This document shows positions 29,822 through 40,649 of a DNA stretch of 64,000 nt, one piece after another. This DNA comes from an uncultured Tropicimonas sp. (lineage in GTDB: Bacteria > Pseudomonadota > Alphaproteobacteria > Rhodobacterales > Rhodobacteraceae). Below the pieces are notes generated by a model that searched no databases, had not been told where the DNA came from, and saw only the letters and a list, made by a program, of their open reading frames with translations. The stretch lies in assembly GCA_947495685.1 (NCBI GenBank), contig CANLZY010000007.1:62001-126000 (forward strand), in the 5' to 3' direction. A program made the translations under genes and the position numbers. Numbering within the stretch: the stretch's first letter is position 1; every line of letters starts with the position of its first letter.

Positions 29822-29861
29822 GCCGCCGGTCTAGCGACTGGCTGCGGACAAGGCCATGCGG

Positions 29862-31169
29862 CTAGAGAACGTAGCGACTCAAATCGGCGGATCTGGCCAG
29901 CTCGCCGAGGTTCTGCTCGACAAAGGCGGCGTCGACCGTGACAGCCAACCCCGATTGATCCGGGGCGTTGAAGCTCAGCTCCTCGAACACACGTTCGATG
30001 ACGGTATACAGCCGCCGCGCACCGATGTTCTCGACCGACTGGTTCACCTCGGCCGCCATCCGGGCAAGCGCGGCGATGCCGTCTTCGGTAAAGGTCACGA
30101 CAACGCCTTCGGTCTCCAGAAGGGCCGTGTACTGGCGCGTCAGGGCATTGTCTGTCTCGGTCAGGATCCGGACAAAATCTTCTTCGGTCAGTGCCCGCAG
30201 CTCTACCCGGATCGGCAGGCGACCCTGAAGTTCGGGCAACAGGTCGGATGGCTTGGCAATGCTGAACGCGCCCGACGTGATGAACAGGATATGGTCTGTC
30301 CGGACCGGTCCATGCTTGGTCGAAACCGTCGTGCCTTCGATCAGGGGCAACAGGTCGCGCTGCACGCCTTCGCGACTGACATCGCCGCCCCGGGCCTCTT
30401 GCCGGGCGCAGACCTTGTCGATCTCGTCGATGAAGACGATACCGTTCTCCTGCACCGCTTCCAATGCGGCCTTGGTGACAGATTCGTCGTCGAGCAGCTT
30501 GTCGGCTTCCTCGGAGATCAGCACTTCATAGCTGTCGGCCACCGTCAGTTTGCGCTTGATTGTCCGGCCGCCAAACGCCTTGCCAAAGATGCTGCCCAGA
30601 TCCATGCCGCCCATGTTGCCGCCGGGCTGTCCGGGGATATCGAACATCGGCATCGAAGGGGCCGCTTCCGCCACTTCCAGCTCGATCACGGTGTTGTCCA
30701 ACTCGCCGGATTTCAGCTTCCGCAGGAACATCTCGCGCGTCTGCTCGCGAGCGTCCTTGCCGGCAATCGCCTCCAGCACACGTTCCTCGGCGTTCCGATA
30801 GGCCTTGGCCTTGACGTCTTCGCGCATGTGGTCGCGGGTCAACTGAATTGCGGAATCGACCAGGTCCCGAATGATCTGTTCCACATCGCGACCGACATAT
30901 CCGACTTCGGTGAACTTGGTCGCCTCCACCTTGATAAACGGTGCGCGGGCCAGCTTGGCCAGACGACGGCTGATCTCGGTCTTTCCGACGCCGGTCGGTC
31001 CGATCATCAGGATGTTCTTGGGATAGACCTCGTCCCGCAGGTCGTCGGCCAGTTGCTTGCGCCGCCAACGGTTGCGCAGGGCAACGGCAACGGCGCGCTT
31101 GGCATCGCGCTGGCCGATGATGAAGCGATCAAGCTCGCTGACGATTTCACGGGGGGTCAGGTCTGTCAT
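29862..31169 (-). CDS. hslU: ATP-dependent protease ATPase subunit HslU
   Basis: Unfoldase of the HslVU protease. 435 residues: Walker [19 protein letters not shown] near residues 57-74, Walker [11 protein letters not shown], the I domain between (about 110-240), sensor regions, and the C-terminal tail DLSRYVL that inserts in HslV. Complete. A membrane-protein gene sits between it and hslV, with a 76-base gap before that gene, so hslV and hslU are not directly adjacent as they usually are. Confidence 0.97.
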   Translation of the reverse strand: MTDLTPREIVSELDRFIIGQRDAKRAVAVALRNRWRRKQLADDLRDEVYPKNILMIGPTGVGKTEISRRLAKLARAPFIKVEATKFTEVGYVGRDVEQIIRDLVDSAIQLTRDHMREDVKAKAYRNAEERVLEAIAGKDAREQTREMFLRKLKSGELDNTVIELEVAEAAPSMPMFDIPGQPGGNMGGMDLGSIFGKAFGGRTIKRKLTVADSYEVLISEEADKLLDDESVTKAALEAVQENGIVFIDEIDKVCARQEARGGDVSREGVQRDLLPLIEGTTVSTKHGPVRTDHILFITSGAFSIAKPSDLLPELQGRLPIRVELRALTEEDFVRILTETDNALTRQYTALLETEGVVVTFTEDGIAALARMAAEVNQSVENIGARRLYTVIERVFEELSFNAPDQSGLAVTVDAAFVEQNLGELARSADLSRYVL

Positions 31170-31245
31170 GGTCTCTCTCTTCTGCGATGCCGTCTACCTA
31201 TGCATCCGGTTGCGATCTGCAACAGGAGCCTTGCGACGCAAGCGA

Positions 31246-32316
31246 TTATTCGCGGGACACAAGGTCCCATGGGGGTAGGCGGGTCTTGCCTGCAAAGTCG
31301 GGTAGGGAGGTCATGATGGCCCGCCGCATGCGTTCCCACTGCGCGCCCAGAACCACAAGTCCAAGGCCAAGCAGCAGGATGGCCAAGGCCGCCTGGCCGT
31401 CGAGCACGACGATCGCCAATGCCACGATATATCCGACGCCGGATACCAGGAACGACCGTCTGTCGATCACGATGGCGAGCAGTGCCATCAGGGAAAGAAA
31501 GCCGAACAGGACAGCCAGGGCCACAGGTGTGCCGACTTCGAACAGGCTGAGCGCAACCGTGTTGACGATGGCGGGCGCCGCAATGACGTGGAGCCAGAAT
31601 CCGGATTGGGAACGGCGTGTGACCCGGTGGGGGTCTGTCATGTCGAACCACAACGCCACGGCCAACCCGAACAGTCCAAGCACAATGGTGATGATCGCGA
31701 ACGGCCCTTCGTTGCTGAGCCGGAACAGGTCCGTCGGTGTCGGGATGTCAGCTCCTCCCAGAACAAACATCGCGCCGGTGCTGGCAAAGACGCCCAGGGC
31801 GATCAGAGCCATGGTGAACGGCACCCGGAACAGAAGGTAATAGGCGCCCAGCAACACGGTCGTTGCGCTGGCGGCAAACGCCATGCGTTCCTGAAAGGCG
31901 AGGCCAAGCATCCAGCCGGTAGACAGACCGAATTGCAACGCCCCAATGGCGAACATCACCGTCAATGCGATAGAGGGCGCAACCATCCGCCGCTTCAGCG
32001 TGAAATACCGAGCCAGAACGGCGGTCGTCGTCATCGTGATTACGGCGTAGGTCGCCCCGGTGGTTCCGGCAGATCCAAGATCGACCAAGGCGGACACACC
32101 GGTCAGGCCCATCCAACCGACGAACAGAACCGTCAGTCCGACCACGATGAAGATCTCGTTGAAACCACGGAACAACTCGAACGGCTCGTCCAGCCCATCC
32201 ATGTTTTCCCGTACGCCATGACGTTGATCCGCCAGCGCCAGGATTGATGCAGCCTGAGCCTCCGAGATCATGCCGGCCCGAACCGCAGCTCGAATGTCGT
32301 CCCGGGTCAGGCTCAT
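31246..32316 (-). CDS. Multi-pass membrane protein, DUF2157-like
   Basis: 356 residues. The N terminus [21 protein letters not shown] resembles the cytoplasmic segment of DUF2157 proteins, followed by about ten hydrophobic helices from residue 55 on (e.g. [40 protein letters not shown] region, [20 protein letters not shown]). The function is unknown. Its ATG overlaps the hslV stop by four bases (ATGA), so it is translationally coupled to a protease subunit. It sits between hslV and hslU. Confidence 0.7.
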   Translation of the reverse strand: MSLTRDDIRAAVRAGMISEAQAASILALADQRHGVRENMDGLDEPFELFRGFNEIFIVVGLTVLFVGWMGLTGVSALVDLGSAGTTGATYAVITMTTTAVLARYFTLKRRMVAPSIALTVMFAIGALQFGLSTGWMLGLAFQERMAFAASATTVLLGAYYLLFRVPFTMALIALGVFASTGAMFVLGGADIPTPTDLFRLSNEGPFAIITIVLGLFGLAVALWFDMTDPHRVTRRSQSGFWLHVIAAPAIVNTVALSLFEVGTPVALAVLFGFLSLMALLAIVIDRRSFLVSGVGYIVALAIVVLDGQAALAILLLGLGLVVLGAQWERMRRAIMTSLPDFAGKTRLPPWDLVSRE

Positions 32317-32870
32317 GTGCCGATGGTTTCGACCGTGACGTTGCCGTTGGTGTAGACACAGATGTCGGCGGCAATGGCCATCGCCTTGCGGGCGATTTGC
32401 TCTGCTGACTGGTCCGTGTCCATCAGGCCACGCGCCGCTGCCAGCGCGAAGTTCCCACCCGATCCGATGGCGGCGATGCCGTGTTCCGGCTCCAGCACGT
32501 CGCCGGCACCGGTAATCACCAGCAATTCCTTTCCATCCGTCACGATGAGCATGGCTTCCAGTTTCTGGAGGTACTTGTCGGTGCGCCAGTCCTTGGCCAG
32601 TTCAACCGCGGCGCGGGCCAACTGCCCTGGCGTCGCTTCCAGCTTTGCCTCCAGCCGTTCCAGCAGCGTAAAGGCATCTGCGGTCGAACCGGCAAATCCG
32701 CAAACGACATCCTGGCCGCCGGGCGACAGCCTTCGGACCTTTCGGGCGGTTCCCTTGATCACGGTCTGGCCGAGGCTGACCTGACCGTCTCCGGCAACGA
32801 CCACCTCGTTCCCCTTGCGAACCCCGATAATCGTTGTTCCATGCCAGCCCGGAAAATCACTGTCGGCCAT
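32313..32870 (-). CDS. hslV: ATP-dependent protease peptidase subunit HslV
   Basis: Proteasome-like threonine peptidase of HslVU. 185 residues. The start ([20 protein letters not shown]) places a propeptide ending in HG before the catalytic N-terminal Thr of [30 protein letters not shown] and [14 protein letters not shown]-like segments are standard. An ATG at 32882 would add 4 residues; the shorter form is the family norm. It overlaps the next gene downstream. Confidence 0.96.
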   Translation of the reverse strand: MADSDFPGWHGTTIIGVRKGNEVVVAGDGQVSLGQTVIKGTARKVRRLSPGGQDVVCGFAGSTADAFTLLERLEAKLEATPGQLARAAVELAKDWRTDKYLQKLEAMLIVTDGKELLVITGAGDVLEPEHGIAAIGSGGNFALAAARGLMDTDQSAEQIARKAMAIAADICVYTNGNVTVETIGT

Positions 32871-33086
32871 GATCGTCTCCATTCGTTGCGGGGCCTATAT
32901 GGGGGTGTTGAGTCGATCACACAACCAAGGATGCTTGCCTTAAGCGTGGCACAAGCGGCTGTTGCCCGCGGCGCGAAGAGAGATGCCAGGGGTCTCCCAA
33001 ACCGAAATCGGCCCGAAGTGCGTGACTTGGGGGTCGGCAGTTCAGGCAACGATCAAGAGCAGCATGCCGCCACGGGTCATCTCGGG

Positions 33087-34459
33087 TCAGCCGATCGCAA
33101 CGGCGTTCACGCCTTTGGCGACACAGGGCATGAACTGTTCGAAGTTGTGCTTGAACATGCCAACAAGTTTGGTGGCCTGCGAATCATTGGCATCCTGATC
33201 TTTCCACGTGTCACACGGGTGCGGCAGGTCGGTCTCGATGCCGGGCATTTCGACCGGAACGTCGAAGCCGAAGTTCGGGTCTTTCTGGAAGGTAGCGGTG
33301 TCGAGCGTGCCGTCGAAAGCCACCGCGAGCAGGGCACGATTCGCCTTGATCGGCATTCTCGAACCGGTCCCGCAGGCACCACCGAACCAGCCGATTTAAG
33401 CCAGCCAGCAATGCGAATCGTTGTTGGCGATCTTCTTCTTGAGAAGATCACCGTAGCCTACGGGCGGACACGGCATGAACAGAGCCCCGAATCAGGTCGA
33501 GAAGATCGGCTGTGGCTCGGTGATACCACGTTGGGTTCCAGCTTCCTTTGGAGGTGAAGCCCGACTGGAAGCAGTACCTGGCTTGCTCAGGGTACAGGCG
33601 AGCGACCGGAGGCAGACCATCGAAAGCGTCGCAGGTCAGCATGACCAGGTCTTCGGGTTGCCGCCAAGCGACGTCAAAAGGGCCTTCGGGACCGGTGTCA
33701 ACGGAATGGCGCACCGCATGCTGGGCGTGGCAAAGATTTCCGGCTCGGCGTCCTGGCTCAGACTGGCCGAGCAGTGCATTGTCATGACGTCTTTGCCGGG
33801 CAGGAAATGGTTGAGAACAGAAAAGCAAGCCTGCTTGTTTTCGCCGAGGTGTCCGGTGCCGCCGATCGGGACCGTCGTCGGTTCCATGTTGAGTGCGGCG
33901 ACGGTTTCGGTTTGGACGTTGTGGCGCTCCGGCTAGGCCATGAAGCAGGGGCAGTTGAGGACGGCCCAATCGTGTACAAACGTGTCGAGTGCGACGCGCA
34001 CCGGACGACGCTGCATGTGGCGCATTATCAGGTTGCGTCAGGCTATTTTCGTCTCCAGGCGGAAGTTGACGCGCAGGGTCTTGCCTGCGCGGCCATAGAG
34101 GTCGGGCAATTGGTCGTCGCGAGCCATCCTGTGCTCCAACATGTTCGCCTTCAGGTTGTTGAAACCTTCCGGCGAATCGGCTTGTTGTGTGCACACCAGA
34201 TTGCGTCTTTGGCGGTGGCGTTGCGGACAACGTGCTTGTCCTTGGGTGAGCGGCCGGTGAATTTGACGGTGCTCACCAACGTACCGCCCAACCCGCTTTT
34301 ACCCTCGCCATTCCTGACGGCGTCGGCCATCAGAACGGGGTCGATGAAGTTGTAGCAAACGTTGCCGAGTCCAGTGATGCCTTGATCTTCCAGGCATTGA
34401 GCCGGGTTCACACGTCCAGCGGTCACCTGGTCGCTGCCGTTGACCGCCAGCGCCGTCAT
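33087..34459 (-). pseudogene. pckA: ATP-dependent PEP carboxykinase pseudogene
   Basis: Decayed gene for the ATP-type PEPCK. The N-terminal part is clear ([33 protein letters not shown] near residues 67-79) but breaks off after NKPI. Further pieces appear in other frames: [36 protein letters not shown], and [20 protein letters not shown]. The segment after MHCSA jumps straight to [12 protein letters not shown], so the P-loop and metal-binding block is deleted (junction near 33765). Three frame changes are needed, and in-frame stops stand at 33492-33494 (TGA, in STCFG) and 33396-33398 (TAA). The total is about 200 bases shorter than a working gene. It lies next to chvI in relatives; here GTP-PEPCK sits between. 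Confidence 0.9.
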
Positions 34460-34470
34460 TCTTTACGAAT

Positions 34471-34499
34471 CAAAAAAGCCGGCAGGTGTGAAACCTGCC
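34471..34499 (-). terminator. Rho-independent terminator
   Basis: On the minus strand a 7-bp stem GGCAGGT...ACCTGCC (plus positions 34481-34487 and 34493-34499) is followed by GGC and six T. It stands between the GTP-PEPCK stop and the ATP-PEPCK pseudogene, so the pseudogene is shielded from read-through. Confidence 0.7.
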
Positions 34500-34588
34500 A
34501 GCCATTGTCTTGGAACGCGCGCCGTCAGGCGGGTTGCGATGGTTCCATGTACGCTGATTTGTGATCTTTGCGTCGATCCTGAACGGTC

Positions 34589-34614
34589 AAGGGGGCGACC
34601 GAAGCCGCCCCCTT
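34589..34614 (-). terminator. Hairpin terminator downstream of GTP-PEPCK
   Basis: AAGGGGGCG (34589-34597) pairs with CGCCCCCTT (34606-34614), a perfect 9-bp stem with an 8-base loop, starting just 7 bases beyond the gene's stop codon. The trailing T-run is weak. Confidence 0.65.
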
Positions 34615-34621
34615 GTTGGGA

Positions 34622-36460
34622 TCAATCGTGATGCTCGTGGGCGAGCTCCCAGTGATCGGGGGAGCGCCACAGGCGCGAACGCAGGAGTTCACGTTCGAAG
34701 ATGAACTCTTTCGGGAGTCGGTCGAAGAACTTCTCGAACTGCTCCTCGTGGGCGTGGGCTTCCTTTGCACCCGCCTCCCGGCCGACTTCCATCAGCTCGT
34801 AGAAGGTATCCGACGGGAAATCGAGACCGTCCCAGTGGATATCCTCGTGGCGCGGCATCCAGCCGATCGGGCTTTCGACAGCCATACCGCGGCCGTGCAC
34901 ACGGTCGACGATCCACTTCAGAACACGCATGTTCTCGCCAAAGCCAGGCCAGATGAACTTGCCGTTCTCGTCCTTGCGGAACCAGTTGACGCGGAACATC
35001 CGCGGCGGGTTCGAGACGCGACGGCCAACGTTCAGCCAATGCGTGAAGTAGTCGGCCATGTTGTAGCCACAGAAGGGCAGCATCGCCATCGGGTCACGCC
35101 GCATAGCGGTCACACCGATCGCAGCAGCGGTCGCTTCCGAGCCCATGGTCGCAGCAAGGTAGACGCCGTGGCTCCAGTTGAAGGATTGGAAGACCAGCGG
35201 CATGTCCTGGCTCATCCGGCCACCGAACACGAAGCCGGCAATCGGCACACCAGCCGGGTTTTCCCAATCGGCGTCAGCCGACGGGCAGTTGGCAGCCGGC
35301 GCGGTGAAGCGCGCGTTCGGGTGTGCGGCCGGGGTCTCGCTTGCGGGAGTCCAGTCGTTGCCCTTCCAGTCGATCGCGTGCGCAGGCTTCTCTTTGGTCA
35401 TGCCTTCCCACCAGATGTCGCCATCGTCGGTGAGCGCGCAGTTGGTGTAGATGACGTCCGACTTGATCGTATCCATGGCGATCGGGTTGGTCGCACGGTT
35501 CGTGCCCGGAGCCACGCCGAAGAAGCCGGCCTCGGGGTTGATCGCGCGCAGTTCGCCGTCCGGACCCTTCTTGATCCAGGCGATGTCGTCGCCGACGGTC
35601 GTGACTTTCCAGCCTTCGAAGCCCTTGGGCGGCAGCAGCATGGCCAGGTTGGTCTTGCCGCAGGCGCTCGGGAATGCAGCGCCAAGGTAGGTCTTTTCAC
35701 CTTCCGGCGATTCGATGCCCATGATCAGCATGTGCTCGGCGAGCCAGCCTTCGTCGCGGGCCATGACCGAAGCGATACGCAGGGCCAGGCACTTCTTGCC
35801 GAGCAGGGCGTTGCCGCCGTAGCCCGAGCCGTAGGACCAGATCTCGTAGGTCTCGGGGAAGTGGACGATGTACTTGTTCGCGATGTCGCTTTCGCAAGGC
35901 CACGGCACATCTGCCTGACCTTCTTCGAGCGGTGCACCGATGGAGTGCATTGCGGGGATGAAGAAACCGTCGTCGCCAAGCGAGTCCAGCACTTCCTGGC
36001 CCATGCGGGTCATGATGCGCATGTTGGTGACAACATAGGGGCTGTCTGTGATCTCGACGCCAATCTTGGAGATCGGGGAGCCGATCGGACCCATGGAGAA
36101 GGGAATGACGTACATCGTCCGACCCTTCATGCAGCCGTCGAACTTCTCGTTCAGCGTCGCACGCATCTCGGCGGGATCGGCCCAGTTGTTGGTGGGGCCG
36201 GCGTCGTTCTTGTTGTTCGAGCAGATGAAGGTACGGTCTTCGACCCGGCCAACATCGGAGGGGTGCGAACGGGCGAGGTAGCTGTTCGGGCGCAGTTCAG
36301 GGTTGAGGCGGATGAAGGTCCCAGCGTCTACCATTTCCTGGCAGAGCCGATCGTATTCTTCCTGGGATCCGTTGCACCACACGACCTGATCGGGCTTGGC
36401 GAGAGCCGCCATCTTGTCGACCCACTTGATCAGTTGGGCATTGGTGGTTGGAGCTTCCAT
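34622..36460 (-). CDS. pckG: GTP-dependent phosphoenolpyruvate carboxykinase
   Basis: Converts oxaloacetate and GTP to PEP, CO2 and GDP, the first gluconeogenic step. 612 residues. The P-loop of the GTP family is [13 protein letters not shown] (about 265-280, with the reactive Cys), kinase-2 VGDDIAWI follows, and [30 protein letters not shown] near the N terminus match the same family; this family shares little sequence with ATP-PEPCK. The start at 36460 has a GGAGGAAAGC site directly upstream. Complete and with intact motifs. Alphaproteobacteria mostly carry ATP-PEPCK at this chvI-linked locus, so this is probably an acquired replacement. Confidence 0.96.
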   Translation of the reverse strand: MEAPTTNAQLIKWVDKMAALAKPDQVVWCNGSQEEYDRLCQEMVDAGTFIRLNPELRPNSYLARSHPSDVGRVEDRTFICSNNKNDAGPTNNWADPAEMRATLNEKFDGCMKGRTMYVIPFSMGPIGSPISKIGVEITDSPYVVTNMRIMTRMGQEVLDSLGDDGFFIPAMHSIGAPLEEGQADVPWPCESDIANKYIVHFPETYEIWSYGSGYGGNALLGKKCLALRIASVMARDEGWLAEHMLIMGIESPEGEKTYLGAAFPSACGKTNLAMLLPPKGFEGWKVTTVGDDIAWIKKGPDGELRAINPEAGFFGVAPGTNRATNPIAMDTIKSDVIYTNCALTDDGDIWWEGMTKEKPAHAIDWKGNDWTPASETPAAHPNARFTAPAANCPSADADWENPAGVPIAGFVFGGRMSQDMPLVFQSFNWSHGVYLAATMGSEATAAAIGVTAMRRDPMAMLPFCGYNMADYFTHWLNVGRRVSNPPRMFRVNWFRKDENGKFIWPGFGENMRVLKWIVDRVHGRGMAVESPIGWMPRHEDIHWDGLDFPSDTFYELMEVGREAGAKEAHAHEEQFEKFFDRLPKEFIFERELLRSRLWRSPDHWELAHEHHD

Positions 36461-36865
36461 GCTTTCCTCCTCGGATAGCGGACACGTTGCGCAGGGGGGC
36501 CTGCGAGCCATGGCCACCTTGGCCCGGCGCGCTCCGTATAGCACCTCCGAAAACGTTTGGTAGCGTCTCAGGAGACTATTGTTAGCGCTACAATGTCGCT
36601 GTTTCCCGATCTGAATATCCGGGTTGCCCTCACGACATGCCCAAACTTGAATCGTGCATAGCTCGCCAGACCCCTGTGCATATGTCACCGCCGCAGATGG
36701 GCAGGCCGCGACAACAGATGTGATGTAAATTAGCCATTCCTTACCGAAATGGCGCTTCTCCTACCCCTGTATTGGCCTGTGATTCGCATTCACAGTTGAT
36801 TCCAGCGGTGGGAAACGGGAAAGTATGGAAAAAATAGCAAAATGAGCAGTACGAGGACCAACCAG
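36461..36865. promoter_or_regulatory. Divergent pckG/chvI intergenic region with palindromic sites
   Basis: About 400 bases between two divergent genes. Two imperfect or perfect palindromes lie 90-130 bases upstream of the PEPCK start: AAACGTTT (36551-36558) and TTGTTAGCGCTACAA (36579-36593), the latter one base short of the perfect TTGTTAGCGCTAACAA. Both resemble operators of LacI-family repressors, several of which control gluconeogenic genes in alphaproteobacteria. Assignment to a named regulator is inference. The chvI side is AT-rich close to its start. No further gene is visible. Confidence 0.5.
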
Positions 36866-37567
36866 ATGTCGCGCATCGCACTCGTGGACGACGACCGCAA
36901 TATCCTCACTTCCGTTTCCATGACACTTGAGGCCGAGGGATTCGAGGTGGAGACCTATAACGACGGGCAATCGGCGCTGGACGCCTTCAACCGCCGACTG
37001 CCCGACATGGCCGTGCTCGACATCAAGATGCCACGCATGGACGGCATGGACCTGCTGCAACGGCTTCGGCAAAAGACAAGCATGCCGGTGATTTTCCTCA
37101 CATCCAAGGATGACGAAATCGACGAGGTTCTGGGGCTGCGGATGGGGGCAGACGACTACGTCAAGAAACCCTTCTCCCAGCGTCTTCTTGTTGAGCGGAT
37201 CCGTGCCTTGTTGCGCCGACAGGAAGCGATCATCTCGGACGAGGCTGGCGAACCGGAAGCCTCGCAGATCTTGGAGCGCGGCGAACTGACGATGGACCCC
37301 TTGCGCCACTCGGTGAGCTGGAAGGGTCGAGACGTGTCCTTGACCGTCACCGAGTTCCTGCTGCTGCAGGCGCTTGCACAGCGGCCCGGATTCGTGAAAA
37401 GCCGCGATCAACTGATGGATGTGGCCTACGACGATCAGGTTTATGTCGATGACCGGACGATCGACAGTCACATCAAGCGTCTGCGCAAGAAGATGCGCAC
37501 CGTTGATGGCGACTTCTCGGCGATCGAGACTCTTTATGGTATCGGTTACCGATACAACGAAGAGTAA
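36866..37567 (+). CDS. chvI: Response regulator ChvI
   Basis: OmpR-type response regulator of the ChvG-ChvI acid/envelope-stress two-component system. 233 residues. Receiver domain with VDDDRNIL at the N terminus, phospho-acceptor Asp in [11 protein letters not shown], Lys in VKKPFS; winged-helix DNA-binding C terminus with [17 protein letters not shown]-type recognition helix. I choose the ATG at 36866 ([12 protein letters not shown]), with GAGGA at 36853-36857 and 8 bases spacing; an ATG at 36842 would add 8 residues. It diverges from pckG and leads into chvG. Confidence 0.95.
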   Translation: MSRIALVDDDRNILTSVSMTLEAEGFEVETYNDGQSALDAFNRRLPDMAVLDIKMPRMDGMDLLQRLRQKTSMPVIFLTSKDDEIDEVLGLRMGADDYVKKPFSQRLLVERIRALLRRQEAIISDEAGEPEASQILERGELTMDPLRHSVSWKGRDVSLTVTEFLLLQALAQRPGFVKSRDQLMDVAYDDQVYVDDRTIDSHIKRLRKKMRTVDGDFSAIETLYGIGYRYNEE

Positions 37568-37595
37568 CCCTCTGACCGGAAAGGACGGGGGACAC

Positions 37596-39278
37596 GTGCG
37601 CGACACCAGAAGCGAAGTCAATCAGGACGTGGTCCTCGGCGAAGACTGGGTAAGCCCGGACTCGTCGGATGTAGATGTTCGAAAGAAGCGAGAGCGCCGA
37701 GGCTACCTGACGCTCAATCGGTCACCGCTTGCACGCAAGATCATCACGTTCAACCTGATTGGCCTGCTCATCCTTGTGGGCGGCGTCTTCTACCTCAACC
37801 CGTTCCGCGACAGCATCGCTGCGCAGCGTGTGAGCGGCCTCCATAGCGAAGCGGCTCTCGTTGCGGATGTCTTCGAGGTCCAGCTGCCGAACGTCGGACC
37901 GGTGAGTTTTTCGGGTGGCGACGGCATCGATCCACAAACAACGCTGGACGACCTGTCGATCTCGGACGGGGTCGAGGTGTTCGTCTTCGATCTTACCGGA
38001 CGCCTGATCGCTCGAAAAACTGCACCACCGCTCGATCTGTCGGCAGCAGATAGCGCGACCGTCATTACCAATTTTCTCAACTCGATCTGGGAGGGAACGT
38101 CTCGGCTGCTGACACCCGGCGGATCGGAGTCGCAGGAAACAGACAGTCTCGATCTGGCACAGGCCCTGGTGGAACAAGCCGCAGCCGGAAACAATGCGAT
38201 GAACGCAGGCAGCGACACTCAGGGCGACCTCCTGTTTTCCGTTGCCTCTCCAATTCGGCAGGGCGCCGCAGTTGTTGGTGTCGTGGCCATGACTTCGGCC
38301 GCGGGCGAGGTCGATCAGCTTGTCCGCAAGGAGCGCGAACAAGTCCTCCAGATGTTTGTGATCGCCATTCTGGTATCGATCGGGTTGAGCCTCGTCCTCG
38401 CCTCGACCATTGCCAACCCGTTATCGGATCTCGCGGCGGCGGCCGAGATCGGTCGCGACCGAAATGCACGCAAGATGACCCCAGGGCGTGTAAGAATTCC
38501 CGACCTGACCGGGCGCCCGGATGAAATCGGACGTCTCTCCGGAGCATTGCGGGGAATGGTTGCGGCTCTCTACGACCGGATTGATGCCAACGAACAATTT
38601 GCCGCCGACGTCGCCCATGAGATCAAGAACCCCCTGGCATCGTTGAGGTCCGCAGTTGGAACCATGCGGGTTGCCAAGCGCGAGGACCAACGAGAGAAAC
38701 TCCTTGATGTAATCGATCACGATGTTCGTCGCCTCGACCGTCTCGTGAGCGACATCTCCAACGCGTCCCGCCTGGACAGCGAACTTGTCAAGGAAGAGGA
38801 GGAACGCTTCGACCTTGTAAAGATGCTGAGCAACCTGACGGATTACCTTGGTCAGGAGGCGGCGGAAACAGGGGTCGAATTTATCACCGACCTGCCCCAC
38901 CAGCCGATCATGATCTACGGATTGGAGGCACGTCTCGCGCAAGTGTTCGTGAACCTGATCACCAATGCGGTCAGTTTCTGTGAAGACGGCGATGCGGTGC
39001 GGGTCTGGGTACGCAAACGTGAAAATCGAGTTTTGGTCGTGTTTGAAGACACTGGCCCGGGAATTCCCGAACAGGCCCTGACAAAGATTTTCAACCGCTT
39101 TTACTCAGAGCGGCCCGTCGGTCAGTTCGGAAACCATTCCGGACTTGGCCTTGCCATCTCCAAGCAGATCGTCGAAGCGCATGGTGGCGTCATCTGGGCC
39201 GAGAACATCCGTCCGACCGATGCAGACGTCGTTTCCGAACCGCTGGGTGCCCGGTTCGTCGTCGGCCTCCCGGTCTAG
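37596..39278 (+). CDS. chvG: Sensor histidine kinase ChvG
   Basis: 560-residue membrane sensor. A first membrane helix lies near residues 49-66 (TFNLIGLLILVGGVFYLN), then a periplasmic domain of about 180 residues, a second helix near 250 (VIAILVSIGLSLVLASTIA), a HAMP linker and the kinase core. His in FAADVAHEIKNPLASLRSAV lies near residue 340; N box QVFVNLITNAVSF, G1 FEDTGPGIP, and G2 GLGLAISKQIVEAHGG follow. Start is GTG 37596, 28 bases after chvI, behind a purine-rich site; longer in-frame starts exist inside chvI. ChvG-ChvI likely senses pH or envelope stress. Confidence 0.95.
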   Translation: MRDTRSEVNQDVVLGEDWVSPDSSDVDVRKKRERRGYLTLNRSPLARKIITFNLIGLLILVGGVFYLNPFRDSIAAQRVSGLHSEAALVADVFEVQLPNVGPVSFSGGDGIDPQTTLDDLSISDGVEVFVFDLTGRLIARKTAPPLDLSAADSATVITNFLNSIWEGTSRLLTPGGSESQETDSLDLAQALVEQAAAGNNAMNAGSDTQGDLLFSVASPIRQGAAVVGVVAMTSAAGEVDQLVRKEREQVLQMFVIAILVSIGLSLVLASTIANPLSDLAAAAEIGRDRNARKMTPGRVRIPDLTGRPDEIGRLSGALRGMVAALYDRIDANEQFAADVAHEIKNPLASLRSAVGTMRVAKREDQREKLLDVIDHDVRRLDRLVSDISNASRLDSELVKEEEERFDLVKMLSNLTDYLGQEAAETGVEFITDLPHQPIMIYGLEARLAQVFVNLITNAVSFCEDGDAVRVWVRKRENRVLVVFEDTGPGIPEQALTKIFNRFYSERPVGQFGNHSGLGLAISKQIVEAHGGVIWAENIRPTDADVVSEPLGARFVVGLPV

Positions 39279-39295
39279 GGCGCGGAACCCGCACC

Positions 39296-39742
39296 ATGGC
39301 CTCCGAGACCGTGCCGGAAGATCGCTCTGAAGTTCTGCATGCCTCGACGGTCGAACTGGACGGACGCGCCCTGCTTATCCTCGGGCCGTCGGGCAGTGGA
39401 AAGTCCACGTTGGCGCTTGATCTGATCGCGCTGGGCGCCTCTCTGGTCGCCGATGACCGGACCATCGTGACCTGCGAAGGCGATCGGCTGATTGCATCGC
39501 CCCCCGTCTCCATCGCAGGCCAGATCGAGGCGAGATACGTCGGTTTGTTGCGCCTGCCCTACAGTTCGCACGCGACCGTGACCCTGGCCATCGACCTTGG
39601 CCAACAGGAACCGGATCGACTGCCACCATCACGCACACTTGAATTACTTGGTCAAAAAGCCACCTTGCTGTATCGCCCGCCCGGCGGGCAAGGAGCGAGT
39701 GCACTCCTACAGTGTCTTATGGAAAGGCGAGAGATGCCATGA
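39296..39742 (+). CDS. hprK: HPr kinase/phosphorylase, short form
   Basis: 148 residues, corresponding to only the C-terminal catalytic domain of HprK, as in many alphaproteobacteria that lack the N-terminal half. Walker [14 protein letters not shown] is near residues 30-42, followed by LVADDRTIV and [15 protein letters not shown], the conserved loop before the second HPr-contact segment. It phosphorylates or dephosphorylates HPr on Ser. The start lies 17 bases after chvG. Its stop overlaps rapZ by four bases. Confidence 0.9.
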   Translation: MASETVPEDRSEVLHASTVELDGRALLILGPSGSGKSTLALDLIALGASLVADDRTIVTCEGDRLIASPPVSIAGQIEARYVGLLRLPYSSHATVTLAIDLGQQEPDRLPPSRTLELLGQKATLLYRPPGGQGASALLQCLMERREMP

Positions 39743-40647
39743 CCGAGTTGACCGCTCCCAGCCGTGATGCGCCCTCGCACCGCACGGTCCTTGTGTCTGG
39801 CCCCTCGGGTGCCGGCCGAAGCACGGCAATTCGGGCCCTGGAAGATCTGGGATACGAAGTCATTGACAACCTTCCACTGTCGCTTGTTCCACGACTGCTG
39901 GATGGCCCCAATCATGGGCCCGCCTTGGCACTTGGGATCGACACGCGGAATCGCGACTTTTCGGTTGCTGCCCTACTGGAAGTGATTGATCGACCCGGAG
40001 ATGTTGAATTGCTCTATCTGGATTGCGGTCCGGATGTTCTCCTGCGTCGATATTCGGAAACCCGTCGGCGTCACCCGATGGCCCCCGACGAAACGCCTGC
40101 CGTCGGAATTGCGCGGGAATTTGACCTCCTCAAGCCGATCCAGCTTCGCGCCGACATCATGATCGACACGTCGGACCTTACGGTTCACGATCTGAAGTCC
40201 GAGATCGCGCGCTGGTTTGGGGGACCCTCCGAGAACCGGCTGGCCCTGTCGGTGCACTCGTTCTCGTACAAGCGCGGTCTGCCGCGTGGGCTGGACATGG
40301 TGTTTGACTGTCGCTTTTTGCGGAACCCCTACTGGGACGCTGACCTGCGCGGGTTGAACGGGCTGTCTGACGAAGTTGCGCGCTATGTTTCAGAAGATTC
40401 CCGTTACGATGATTTCTTCGAGAAGATTCGCGACCTGTCCTTGCTGTTGCTGCCAGCCTATGTCGAAGAAGGCAAATCGCACCTGTCGATCGGCTTTGGG
40501 TGTACCGGTGGGCAACACCGTTCGGTGACCCTTGCTGAACATCTTGGGAATACGCTTGCGAATGCCGGATGGCAGGTGTCAACTAGACATCGGGAACTGG
40601 AGCGACGTGCCGCCAGTGAAAGCACTGTGGCGCAAGTGGGGACTTGA
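39739..40647 (+). CDS. rapZ: RapZ-like nucleotide-binding protein (YvcJ/RapZ family)
   Basis: 302 residues. An N-terminal P-loop domain [28 protein letters not shown] and a C-terminal half ending in [20 protein letters not shown], the RapZ signature. In E. coli RapZ guides RNase E to GlmZ RNA; in alphaproteobacteria its role is less known. The Walker A lysine is replaced by Arg (GPSGAGRST). The ATG at 39739 overlaps the hprK stop. The PTS genes follow directly. Confidence 0.92.
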   Translation: MTELTAPSRDAPSHRTVLVSGPSGAGRSTAIRALEDLGYEVIDNLPLSLVPRLLDGPNHGPALALGIDTRNRDFSVAALLEVIDRPGDVELLYLDCGPDVLLRRYSETRRRHPMAPDETPAVGIAREFDLLKPIQLRADIMIDTSDLTVHDLKSEIARWFGGPSENRLALSVHSFSYKRGLPRGLDMVFDCRFLRNPYWDADLRGLNGLSDEVARYVSEDSRYDDFFEKIRDLSLLLLPAYVEEGKSHLSIGFGCTGGQHRSVTLAEHLGNTLANAGWQVSTRHRELERRAASESTVAQVGT

Positions 40648-40649
40648 GT

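Noticed and set aside
29856-31316. 486-codon plus-strand frame opposite hslU.
   Set aside because: Antisense shadow of hslU, which has all its motifs.
32871-32930. Possible heat-shock (sigma-32) promoter before hslV: CCCCCATAT with an upstream CTTG.
   Set aside because: The gap between the two elements is over 20 bases, longer than the usual 17-18, so I do not claim it.
33448-34230. 261-codon minus-strand frame.
   Set aside because: Its N-terminal two thirds are out-of-frame translation of the decayed pckA; only the stretch [18 protein letters not shown] belongs to the ancestral protein.
34613-36478. 621-codon plus-strand frame opposite GTP-PEPCK.
   Set aside because: Antisense shadow; the minus strand encodes an intact PEPCK.
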